Origin: Burkholderiaceae bacterium 26
GTDB taxonomy: Bacteria; Pseudomonadota; Gammaproteobacteria; Burkholderiales; Burkholderiaceae
Assembly (NCBI GenBank): GCA_000955795.1
Contig: JYOB01000002.1
Location: 109,665 to 173,664 of the forward strand
Reading direction: 5' to 3'
DNA length: 64,000 bases
Part shown: piece by piece, positions 56,604 to 64,000 of the stretch
How the letters are laid out: the number at the start of each line of letters is the position of its first letter
Position numbering within the stretch: position 1 is the first letter of the stretch
Made by a program: the position numbers and the translations under genes
The notes under the pieces: model-generated
What the model saw: only the letters and a program-made list of their open reading frames with translations
What the model was told of the DNA's origin: nothing
Database searches by the model: none

Positions 56604-57215
56604 ATGACCATGCTCTCTTTCCGACACCTCCGCGTCGCGCTCTTCGCCATGCTGGCCGTCGCCGTGCTGGCGCTGACGGCGTGCAGCGACAAACCCGCCT
56701 TCAAGAACCTCGACATCACTGGGTCCAAGAGCTTCGGCACCGATTTCTCGCTGACGGACCACACCGGCAAGCGCCGCACACTCGAAGATTTCCGCGGCAA
56801 GGTCGTCGTTATGTTCTTCGGTTACACGCATTGCCCGGATGTTTGCCCGACCACGCTGGCCGAACTGCGCGCTGTGATGGAAACCCTCGGCAAAGACGCC
56901 GACCGCGTCCAGGTGCTGTTTGTCACCGTCGACCCGGAGCGCGATACGCAAGACTTGCTGGCCAAGTACGTGCCTGCGTTCGATCCGCGCTTCATTGGCC
57001 TGCGTCCGGCAAACGAAGCTGAGCTGAAGAAGGTCGCGTCCGACTTCAAGGTGTTCTACAGCAAGGTGCCGGGCAGCTCGCCCGACAGCTACACCATGGA
57101 CCACACCGCCGGCAGCTACATGTTTGATCCAAAGGGCAACCTGCGGTTGTTCATCAAGCACGGCCAGGGCCCTGAGCCGATCGCCCACGACATCAAGCAA
57201 TTGCTGGCCGACTGA
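56604..57215 (+). CDS. sco: SCO1/SenC-type copper chaperone lipoprotein
   Basis: A 203-residue lipoprotein (lipobox L-T-A-C27) with the SCO copper motif C77-P-D-V-C81 in FGYTHCPDVCPTT and the distal His in YTMDHTAGSYMFD. It delivers copper to CuA of subunit II. The start is ATG 56604 or the ATG two codons later. It is the last gene of the cox cluster and is followed by a terminator. Confidence 0.95.
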   Translation: MTMLSFRHLRVALFAMLAVAVLALTACSDKPAFKNLDITGSKSFGTDFSLTDHTGKRRTLEDFRGKVVVMFFGYTHCPDVCPTTLAELRAVMETLGKDADRVQVLFVTVDPERDTQDLLAKYVPAFDPRFIGLRPANEAELKKVASDFKVFYSKVPGSSPDSYTMDHTAGSYMFDPKGNLRLFIKHGQGPEPIAHDIKQLLAD

Positions 57216-57235
57216 TCTCCGATCGCCGCTCAAAG

Positions 57236-57267
57236 AAAAAGCCCGCCAAATTGGCGGGCTTTCTTTA
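57236..57267. terminator. bidirectional terminator between sco and rpoH
   Basis: Stem AAGCCCGCCAA (57239-57249) with TTGGCGGGCTT (57251-57261), A run before and T-rich after. Confidence 0.9.
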
Positions 57268-57283
57268 TGGCGAGGCGAGCAGC

Positions 57284-58213
57284 TTAGGCGAAGGCCTGCA
57301 GCGCACCCTTCATCTTCTTCATCGCGGCCGATTCGATCTGGCGAATGCGCTCGGCTGACACACCGAACTCGTCAGCCAGCTCGTGCAGCGTCGAGCCGCC
57401 CGATCCGTCGTCATTCACGTTCAGCCAGCGGGCTTCAATGATGCGGCGGCTGCGGTCGTCCAGCTTGGCGAGGGCAGCTTCGATGCCTTCACTTTGCATG
57501 CGGTCGTTGCCGCGAGCTTCGATCACGCGGGTCGGCTCGTTGTGCGTGTCCGCCAGATAGGCGATCGGGGCAAACGACTCTTCGCCGTCGTCCATCTGGC
57601 CTTCCAGCGCGATGTCGCCGCCCGAGAGGCGCGTTTCCATCTCGCGCACTTCAGCGCCCTTGACGTTCAACTCGGCCGCCACGGCGTCGATCTCATCCGA
57701 CGTGAAGGTCGCCTGCGCGTCCTGCTTGTGGCTGCGCAGGTTGAAGAACAGCTTGCGCTGGGCCTTGGTGGTGGCCACCTTGACCATGCGCCAGTTCTTC
57801 AGGATGTACTCGTGCATCTCGGCCTTGATCCAGTGCATCGCGTACGAGACGAGACGCACGCCCTGATCCGGGTCGAAGCGCTTGACGGCCTTCATCAGAC
57901 CGATGTTGCCTTCCTGGATCAAGTCGGCATGCGGCAGGCCGTAACCGAGATAGCCGCGGGCGATCGACACCACCAGACGCAGGTGCGAGAGCACCAGACG
58001 GCGGGCGGCATCGAGATTGTCGTTGTCGCGGTATTCGCGGGCCAGACGCTGTTCTTCTTCGGCCGTCAACATCGGCACACGGTTGACGCTCTGGATATAG
58101 GCGTCGATGTTGCCCAGGTTGCCGGGGAACGCCAGCGCCCATCCATTACCGGCGTTGCCGGACGGCTGGGTGGCGATTGCGGAAACGGTATTCACGGGGA
58201 TGACTGCGTTCAC
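57284..58213 (-). CDS. rpoH: RNA polymerase sigma-32 (heat-shock sigma factor)
   Basis: A 309-residue sigma factor. Region 2 contains ARGYLGYGLPHADLIQEGNI and DQGVRLVSYAMHWIKAEMHE. The RpoH box QRKLFFNLR is at 152-160, and region 4 ends HELADEFGVSAERIRQIESA. The start codon is GTG at 58213 with AGGAG seven bases upstream. A perfect CIRCE element 44-70 bp upstream indicates repression by HrcA in addition to whatever post-transcriptional control exists. Confidence 0.97.
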   Translation of the reverse strand: MNAVIPVNTVSAIATQPSGNAGNGWALAFPGNLGNIDAYIQSVNRVPMLTAEEEQRLAREYRDNDNLDAARRLVLSHLRLVVSIARGYLGYGLPHADLIQEGNIGLMKAVKRFDPDQGVRLVSYAMHWIKAEMHEYILKNWRMVKVATTKAQRKLFFNLRSHKQDAQATFTSDEIDAVAAELNVKGAEVREMETRLSGGDIALEGQMDDGEESFAPIAYLADTHNEPTRVIEARGNDRMQSEGIEAALAKLDDRSRRIIEARWLNVNDDGSGGSTLHELADEFGVSAERIRQIESAAMKKMKGALQAFA

Positions 58214-58256
58214 TCAGGACTCCTGTCGAAATCCAGTGGAGGTTTGGAGAGGCATC

Positions 58257-58283
58257 TTAGCACTCCAACCGGATGAGTGCTAA
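58257..58283. promoter_or_regulatory. CIRCE operator upstream of rpoH
   Basis: TTAGCACTC-N9-GAGTGCTAA, a perfect match to the HrcA-binding consensus, lies 44-70 bp before the rpoH start codon. Promoter boxes on the minus strand near it are weak by eye. Confidence 0.95.
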
Positions 58284-58412
58284 TAGGACATTTTTGTCCG
58301 GTTAATAGTTCCTGTAAATCAAGGTTCATTCATCAATAGTGTGATGTTTGCGCCGCAACAAAAAGCGTGTCATACGCAGTCATAGACCGTGGCGGGCGGT
58401 ATCGGTTCTAGA

Positions 58413-61331
58413 CTATGCCGCCGTGTTGCGGCCGCGTGACTTAGCCCAATAAAGTGCGCGATCGGCTTCGCGCAGGGCGGCGTCTGGGTCGCGTACTTCC
58501 GAGCCCGGGCAGGCGACGCCAATGCTCGTGGTGACGTGCAGCACCGTGCCATCCGGCAGGTGGATGGGCGGACGGATCGCTCCGACGATCTTTTGTGCGG
58601 TGTGCAGCGCATCATCCGGGGCGTCAATCGGGTCGAGCAGGATGATGAACTCGTCGCCTGCGAGGCGGGCGACGGTGTCGGTGCGGCGCACGGCACGTTG
58701 CAGGCGGTGCGCGACCTCCACCAGCACAGCATCGCCGGCGGCGTGGCCGTAGGTGTCGTTGATGTGCTTGAAGTGATCCACGTCCAGATACAGCACGCCC
58801 AAGGGCGCAGGCAGACGCTGACGGCGTTCCAGCGCGGCGCGCAGGCGCTCGTAGAGTTCGTAGCGGTTTGGCAGGCCGGTGAGTGCATCAAAGCGGGCCA
58901 TGCGCGACAACTCCATCTCGCTGCGTTTGGCTTCGGTCACGTCCTGCACGAAGGCGTAGAAACCGCAGCGGCCGTCGCGCGCTTCACCGGCATCAGGCAC
59001 GAGCTGGCCGCGGAAATGCCGGGTGCGGCTGCGCGGGCCGGCGGTGTGCGGCTTTTCGTACCACGGCGCGGTGATCTCGAATTGGACGGATTCTCCGCGC
59101 TGGGCGCGCACCAGATACGGTGCCAGCAAGGCGTACGTGCCCGGCGTGAACACCCGTTCCGGCGTTTGGCCGCAGACCTCCTCGGGCGTGCGCTGCAGCC
59201 AGCGTGCATGCGTGACGTTGCAGAAGGTGAAGACGCGGTCGGGGTTGATGTGCGACACCAGCAGCGGCGCGTTGTCGAGCACGAGCTTGAGTGCGCGTTC
59301 GCTGCGCCCCAGGGCCAGCTCGGCACTCGTGCGGGCCGTCAGATCTTGCAGTACCGAGAAATAGCCGCGCAGCGTGCCGCGATCATCGTAGTCGGGAAAG
59401 TAGTGGCCGCTCAGGTAGCGGGGCACGCCGGTGCGCATGGACTGCATCTCGAATTGCACCGGGTAACCGGCCAGCACCTCCGTCATGTAGGGCAGCAGCG
59501 CGCAGTAATCCTCGGGGGCGTAGATGTCGCGCACATGGTGGTCGAGCATCTCGTCTTCATCGCGGCCGAAGGCTTCGAGCAGTGTGCGGCTTGCAAAGCG
59601 GACGATGCCGTCGGGGTCGACATAGCTGAGCTGCGCGGGCACGTTGTCGGCTACCAGGCGGAGTTGTTCGCGGCTGGCACGCAGGGCATCACGCCGGCGT
59701 TCGAGGCTTTCGTTGGCGGTGCGCAGCGCACGTTCGGACGCGGCCAGCCGGTTGGCAAACGGCCGCACCGTCAAGCGGATGGCCAGCACGCTGCCGATCA
59801 TCAGGCACAGCATGAAGGCCGCAAGCCGCTCGAACTGCACCCGCATTGGGGCATACAGCTCGGCGCTGGCGATCTTGCTGATCAACGCCAGACCCGTGTG
59901 GCCGATGGGCGTGTAGCTGAACGACGTCGGCATGCCATGGATGTCCTGCCACTGGCCGTAGCCAGCCTCGCCCGCCAACGCCAGGCGCGACGGGAGCGAC
60001 CTGTGGTCGACCGTAAGTGGCGGCAGCTCGAACACATAGGCATCGAAGCGCTGCGGAAACGACATGGCGCGGCCGCGCGCATCAAAGCCCGACATCGCCA
60101 GCGTTTCGGTCATCCCCGTACCGCGTTGGCTGTTGTAGCGGCCGGTCATATGGGCGAGCGGTTGCTCGGCGACCAGCCAGCCGATCTGCATGCCGTCTGC
60201 CATGACGGGCGTTTCGGTGCGCATGGCAAAACCGTGTACCCATTGCAGCGTGACACGCTCGGGCGCGAGGCCGGCGTGCACCCGAATCGACAGCTCGGGT
60301 TCAAGCGTTTGGGTGCCCAGGCTGACGACGCCCTCGCCCGCGAGCGTACGCAGTTGCAGGTACGAGTAGCCTTGCTCGCGATACGCCTGCAACGCACTCT
60401 CGCTGCGCAGGCGCGCTGCGTTGTCGGCCGGATGGCGCAGCACTTCCTGGATGTGCGTGGCGGCGGCCACCAGGCGCGGGCTTTCCGCGCGCATGGCCAG
60501 GAGTCGGTCGAACTCTTCTGCGTAGCTGGACAGGGCTTGCGCCCGTGTGGTGCCGAAAGTCAGTGTGGCGCTATCCACCTGGATGATGAACGCCGTAATG
60601 GTGGCCCCCAGGCTCGCCAGCACCACACAGCCGCCGCTGGTCCACACGATGGTGTCTTCCGGCGACAAGCGCAGGCGCAACAGACCAGGATGCCGGGCCA
60701 CCGCGGCGCACAGCGTGCCCGTGACCACCAGCAGCGAGCAGACAGCAGCCGCGTCCGGGGCACGCCATCGCAGCCACGCCGGGTACAAGTATTCGAGTGC
60801 CATGGCGCGGCCGAGCAGGTCGCCTGCGCAGAGCAGCATCGCGAAGCCGATGAAGCCCCAGAACCACTGCGCGCGGTGCGGTTTGCGCAGGGTGGGCACG
60901 AGGCTCAGTGCGATTGCTGATGCGGCCATCGCCAGGGCGTGGCTGGGGTGCATGCCGCCAATCCATCCGGTCACCCATTGGCGGTCGAGCCAGACGTGCA
61001 GGCCAGGAAAGTCCAGTCCGATCGGCCATCCCGTGATCATCTCGGCCAGCCGCAGCGCGGACAGCAGCGCCACCGCGCCGCTCAGCCCGCGTGCTGTCGG
61101 ATCTGCCCAGCGGGCGTTTGGTCGCACGGTCCCGACTAGCAGCGCACCCAGGCCAGCGCCCAGCAGCGTCAGGTTGATCCCCGTGGCAAACACGATCAGC
61201 AGGCGGTCCGTGCCGAGCTTCACCGCCCATGGCCAATGCTGCAGCCAGCCGACCACCACGGTCAGCCCAATCAGGACGAGGAGAAAGCCGATGCCGCCGG
61301 CAATGGCGACAAGCGGCCGGCGAGGAACCAT
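58413..61331 (-). CDS. membrane PAS-PAS-GGDEF protein (putative diguanylate cyclase)
   Basis: A 972-residue protein. The first 250 residues hold about seven membrane helices (MASE-like). A periplasmic sensor of about 270 residues and another helix (about 510-530) follow. A coiled coil leads to two PAS domains (about 560-670 and 685-795). The C-terminal GGDEF domain (about 805-972) has the motif AGDEF (about 890) in place of GGDEF, which is often still active, and an RRTD inhibitory site five residues before it. There is no EAL domain. The likely role is making cyclic di-GMP in response to a periplasmic signal. Confidence 0.88.
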   Translation of the reverse strand: MVPRRPLVAIAGGIGFLLVLIGLTVVVGWLQHWPWAVKLGTDRLLIVFATGINLTLLGAGLGALLVGTVRPNARWADPTARGLSGAVALLSALRLAEMITGWPIGLDFPGLHVWLDRQWVTGWIGGMHPSHALAMAASAIALSLVPTLRKPHRAQWFWGFIGFAMLLCAGDLLGRAMALEYLYPAWLRWRAPDAAAVCSLLVVTGTLCAAVARHPGLLRLRLSPEDTIVWTSGGCVVLASLGATITAFIIQVDSATLTFGTTRAQALSSYAEEFDRLLAMRAESPRLVAAATHIQEVLRHPADNAARLRSESALQAYREQGYSYLQLRTLAGEGVVSLGTQTLEPELSIRVHAGLAPERVTLQWVHGFAMRTETPVMADGMQIGWLVAEQPLAHMTGRYNSQRGTGMTETLAMSGFDARGRAMSFPQRFDAYVFELPPLTVDHRSLPSRLALAGEAGYGQWQDIHGMPTSFSYTPIGHTGLALISKIASAELYAPMRVQFERLAAFMLCLMIGSVLAIRLTVRPFANRLAASERALRTANESLERRRDALRASREQLRLVADNVPAQLSYVDPDGIVRFASRTLLEAFGRDEDEMLDHHVRDIYAPEDYCALLPYMTEVLAGYPVQFEMQSMRTGVPRYLSGHYFPDYDDRGTLRGYFSVLQDLTARTSAELALGRSERALKLVLDNAPLLVSHINPDRVFTFCNVTHARWLQRTPEEVCGQTPERVFTPGTYALLAPYLVRAQRGESVQFEITAPWYEKPHTAGPRSRTRHFRGQLVPDAGEARDGRCGFYAFVQDVTEAKRSEMELSRMARFDALTGLPNRYELYERLRAALERRQRLPAPLGVLYLDVDHFKHINDTYGHAAGDAVLVEVAHRLQRAVRRTDTVARLAGDEFIILLDPIDAPDDALHTAQKIVGAIRPPIHLPDGTVLHVTTSIGVACPGSEVRDPDAALREADRALYWAKSRGRNTAA

Positions 61332-61571
61332 GCGGGTGACGCGTGAGCGGGGCGGTTTCAGGGCGGATGTCTTCTAACCGGAAGATCGGCGGAAAACCGC
61401 GCCGCTTGAGCGTTTTCACCCAAATGGGTGGGCTGAATTGCCATGTCTGCAATGTCGAGTGATCGAAGCGCCAATGAATGCGATGCGCTCAGCACATCGC
61501 GTCACCTCGCGTGCCGTCACGCAAGTTAGCTACACTGCCCGGACATCGCAGACACCGTCACAGGAGCCGTC
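61332..61571. other. divergent gap between PAS-GGDEF gene and osmC
   Basis: A 240-bp gap. A short dyad CACCC-AAAT-GGGTG is at 61417-61430, and a CAGGAG before 61572 is the ribosome binding site of the OsmC gene. Nothing else is recognisable. Confidence 0.4.
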
Positions 61572-61976
61572 ATGACCATCGTCGTCAGCAAGGACACCGA
61601 AGGCCTTTTTCGTCACAAGATCACCTTCCCTGAAGGCGTGACCTACACCGACGTGCCCAAGCCGGCGGGCGAGGGCAGTGCGCCCGATCCGCACGCCTAC
61701 TTTGATGCGGCACTGGCCAGTTGTAAGGCGCTGACCGTCACGCTGTATGCGCGCCAGCGCAAGTACCCGCTCGATTCGATCGACGTGGCCGTCGAGCACG
61801 ACGGCAGCCAGGAGCGCCAGGGCCGCTACAAGCTGCGCACCGTCCTGACGCTGCACGGCGATCTGAGCGACGAGCAACGCGCCGACCTGCTGCGCGTGGC
61901 CGGCAAGTGCCCCGTTCACAAGCTGATGACCGAGGTGGAGATCAGCGTCGACACCGAACTTGCCGAGCGCGCCTGA
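61572..61976 (+). CDS. OsmC/Ohr-family peroxiredoxin
   Basis: A 134-residue protein of the OsmC superfamily. The two redox Cys are Cys51 (AALASCKALT) and Cys113 (GKCPVHKLM). These enzymes reduce organic hydroperoxides with lipoylated or thiol partners. The start follows CAGGAG. It is 13 bp before the pirin gene, in one unit. Confidence 0.92.
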   Translation: MTIVVSKDTEGLFRHKITFPEGVTYTDVPKPAGEGSAPDPHAYFDAALASCKALTVTLYARQRKYPLDSIDVAVEHDGSQERQGRYKLRTVLTLHGDLSDEQRADLLRVAGKCPVHKLMTEVEISVDTELAERA

Positions 61977-61989
61977 GGAGCCTTCCGTC

Positions 61990-62859
61990 ATGACTTCCAT
62001 TCAGCACATCATTGGCCCGCACGTGCGCGACCTGGGCGGTTTCTCGGTCAAGCGCGTGCTGCCCTCGGCGGCGCGCCAGACGGTCGGGCCGTTCATCTTC
62101 TTTGATCACATGGGCCCCGTGGATTTCGCCCCCGGCGAAGGCATCGACGTGCGCCCGCACCCGCACATTGGGCTGGCCACCGTCACGTATTTGTTTGACG
62201 GCAGCATGGTCCACCGTGACAGCCTCGGCAGCGTGCAGACCATCACGCCCGGCGACGTGAACTGGATGACGGCCGGCAACGGCATCGTCCACTCCGAGCG
62301 CTCGTCGCCCGAGGGGCGTGAAAAAGGCGCGCGCGTGCATGGCATCCAGACCTGGGTGGCGTTGCCGAAGGATCAGGAAAAGGTGGACGCCAGCTTCGCC
62401 CACCACGCCGCCGACACGCTGCCCAAGCTCGAATGCCCTGGCGTGCAGGGCGTGGTCATTGCGGGGGATGCGTTTGGGCTGACGTCGCCCGTGAAGGTGA
62501 GTTCGCGCACCTTGTACGTGGCGCTGGAACTGGCGGCCGGGGCGTCGCTGGTGATTCCGCCCGAGCATGCAGACCGCGGGCTGTATCTCGTCGACGGCGC
62601 CGTCACCATCGACGGCGAGGCGCTCGACCCGCATCACCTCGCCGTGCTGGAACCCGGCGGCGACGTGACGCTCACCGCGCAGGCATCGTCACGCGTGATG
62701 CTGCTGGGCGGCGACCCGACCGACGGCCACCGCCACATCTACTGGAACTTCGTCGCCAGCGACAAGGCCGACATTGAAGACGCCAAGCAGCGCTGGGAGA
62801 ACGACGCCTTCGCTCACGTGCCGGGCGAGACGGAGCGCATTCCGCTGCCGTCCAAGTAA
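61990..62859 (+). CDS. pirin family protein
   Basis: A 289-residue bicupin. The metal ligands are in the N-terminal domain: the two His of RPHPHIGLATVTYLF and the His and Glu of GNGIVHSERSS. Some pirins have quercetin dioxygenase activity; others act as regulators. The ATG at 61990 is preferred to an upstream GTG. It shares a unit with the OsmC gene, which suggests an oxidative-stress link. Convergent with ybiB. Confidence 0.93.
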   Translation: MTSIQHIIGPHVRDLGGFSVKRVLPSAARQTVGPFIFFDHMGPVDFAPGEGIDVRPHPHIGLATVTYLFDGSMVHRDSLGSVQTITPGDVNWMTAGNGIVHSERSSPEGREKGARVHGIQTWVALPKDQEKVDASFAHHAADTLPKLECPGVQGVVIAGDAFGLTSPVKVSSRTLYVALELAAGASLVIPPEHADRGLYLVDGAVTIDGEALDPHHLAVLEPGGDVTLTAQASSRVMLLGGDPTDGHRHIYWNFVASDKADIEDAKQRWENDAFAHVPGETERIPLPSK

Positions 62860-62873
62860 GACCGATCGATCGA

Positions 62874-63929
62874 TCAGGCAGCCTGCGCCGGTCGTGCACA
62901 CCGCACGATCGCGCGGACCTGCTTGGCGATCGGCTCCGGCACCGGCTGCTTGCCGTCGAGCACCGCTTCAATCCACCGCGCCGTTGCAGCCACGTCCGTC
63001 CCCGCAGGCAAGTCAGGCGGCGCATCGCTCGATCCTTCCACCGCTTCAATCACGGTTTCGTGTGATCCGTCGTGCAGCCACTCCACCGCGCTGCCGCGCC
63101 GCGCGTCAGCCACGGTCTCGCCTTCGGTGCCGCGTGCGAGCAGCACATTCGCCGGATGGCGCAGGAAGTAATCGGTGAGCGTGTCGCGGTATTCCGGGTG
63201 CGTGTAGCTGACCAGCCGTAGCGCCTCGTGCGGGGCGTGTCCGCCAATGGGCTGCAGCATCTTCACCACCGTGTGGGCCGAATTGCGCAGGCCGACGATC
63301 TCGCGCTTGTCCAGCAGCGATGCCAGCTCGGGCGATAGCACGTCAATCGGCACGAACGCCAGCCGATCGCTCTCCAGGCGCTCGCGAGCATCGTCCATCT
63401 GTTCGCAGACAGGCCAGCCAAGCGCTTCGAACAGCGCGGCCGTGGTGATGCGGCCGTCGAAGCGGCGGATGCCATGCACCAGCACCGGCACCCCTTCGCG
63501 CGCCAGCAGCTTGGCCAGCAGCGGCACGAGGTTCGGCTGGCGGCGGGCACCGTTGTAGCTGGGGATCACCACTGGCAGCACGGGCTCCGGCACCACGCGG
63601 ATATCGGGCGCGGGCAGCGGTAGGCAGTGCGCGTGCGAGGCTTCCAGCATGCCGTCCAGCTCTTCCGGCGTCTCGCCCTTGATGCGGTAGGCCATGAGGA
63701 TGGCGCCGAGCTGTACGTCGGCCACGCGGCCCTCGAGCATGGCGGCGAAGAGGGCATGCGCATCGTGTTTGACCAGTGCGCGCGCGCCATCCGCGCCGCG
63801 GCCGATTTCCTTGATGAAGCGGGCAGCGGGGAAGGGCCCGGTGGTGAGGGCGTCTTCAGCGGTGTTGTCGGGGAGGATGGGAGGGGCTGGCATTGTTGGT
63901 GAGGACGTCGTTGGCGTGGGGTTGATCAT
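62874..63929 (-). CDS. ybiB: YbiB-type DNA-binding protein (TrpD2 family)
   Basis: A 351-residue protein with the fold of anthranilate phosphoribosyltransferase: an N-terminal helical domain (HDAHALFAAMLEGRVADVQL-GAILMAYRIKGET) and a Rossmann-like domain (PVVIPSYNGARRQPNLVPLL and VLVHGIRRFDGRITT). The PRPP-binding residues of true TrpD are not seen; members of this family bind nucleic acid instead. The ATG at 63929 is used; a second Met 12 codons on is possible. Confidence 0.88.
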   Translation of the reverse strand: MINPTPTTSSPTMPAPPILPDNTAEDALTTGPFPAARFIKEIGRGADGARALVKHDAHALFAAMLEGRVADVQLGAILMAYRIKGETPEELDGMLEASHAHCLPLPAPDIRVVPEPVLPVVIPSYNGARRQPNLVPLLAKLLAREGVPVLVHGIRRFDGRITTAALFEALGWPVCEQMDDARERLESDRLAFVPIDVLSPELASLLDKREIVGLRNSAHTVVKMLQPIGGHAPHEALRLVSYTHPEYRDTLTDYFLRHPANVLLARGTEGETVADARRGSAVEWLHDGSHETVIEAVEGSSDAPPDLPAGTDVAATARWIEAVLDGKQPVPEPIAKQVRAIVRCARPAQAA

Positions 63930-64000
63930 AGCGCTGTGAATTGCGCTGGCGCCATGTTGGGGTTTGGTTGTTTTTAGCTTGGTGGTTCATCCCTGGTTTC

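Noticed and set aside
58536..60920. A 794-codon plus-strand frame opposite the PAS-GGDEF gene
   Set aside because: The minus-strand protein has complete recognisable domains; the plus frame is an antisense shadow with no motifs.
62864..62875. GATC tandem triplet between pirin and ybiB
   Set aside because: A twelve-base run at the end of two convergent genes is too short to call a repeat element or Dam cluster.

Overview
The window is a GC-rich (roughly two thirds G+C) stretch of bacterial chromosome. Its gene content and order point to a betaproteobacterium of the Burkholderiaceae, most likely Ralstonia of the pickettii group: lipAB-DUF493-dacA, dctA-dctBD, gshA-gshB-PTS, grxC-secB-gpsA, a full caa3/aa3-type cox cluster, and rpoH. 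I see no rRNA, tRNA, insertion sequence, prophage or CRISPR array. Most genes are core metabolism; accessory content is concentrated in the first 11 kb.

Layout. (1) 1-11.3 kb: a phosphocholine-specific phospholipase C, an ATGA-overlapped three-gene unit (DMT permease, winged-helix-like protein, 36-residue membrane peptide), an XRE-HTH/triple-PAS regulator, betB, betA and a TorF-type porin. Together they look like a module for releasing, importing and oxidising choline to glycine betaine. A CBU_0592-like membrane protein and a secreted DPYTQGA-repeat protein follow. (2) 11.3-17.4 kb: lipA, lipB, a divergent DUF2917/LysR pair, DUF493, a PBP5-type carboxypeptidase, a hydrolase and a ferredoxin. 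(3) 17.4-22.7 kb: dctA behind a sigma-54 promoter, followed by the two-component pair dctBD. (4) 22.7-28.9 kb: small housekeeping and hypothetical genes (DUF2278, TlpA-like, macrodomain, lipoprotein, LysE, YifB/ComM, DUF1269, ubiK). (5) 29.3-32.2 kb: a second sigma-54 promoter driving torF-glnK-amtB. (6) 32.2-38.7 kb: a candidate small RNA, gshA-gshB, an incomplete PTS (EIIA-Man, HPr, EI), then bfd and bfr with a Fur-like site. (7) 38.7-45.2 kb: MoeB/ThiF, ctpA, gpmA, rhodanese-grxC-secB-gpsA, trmL. (8) 45.3-57.2 kb: comF, bioC-like, a broken DUF2244 gene and the cytochrome c oxidase cluster (coxBA, small assembly protein, ctaG, DUF2970, coxC, surf1, SCO-like, ctaA, ctaB, sco). (9) 57.2-64 kb: rpoH with a perfect CIRCE operator, a PAS-GGDEF protein, OsmC, pirin and YbiB.

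How the genes work together. Two nutrient circuits carry visible sigma-54 promoters: C4-dicarboxylates through DctBD, and ammonium through GlnK/AmtB. Two TorF porins sit beside the nitrogen-related systems. Heat-shock control is layered, with HrcA/CIRCE on the gene for sigma-32. The cox cluster carries most of what is needed to build a haem-A oxidase, including haem A synthesis and copper delivery.

Most worth a second look: the choline module with its unusual regulator and 36-residue overlapping ORF, the sRNA-like unit before gshA, the twice-damaged DUF2244 gene before coxB, the CIRCE-rpoH arrangement, and the two sigma-54 promoters.
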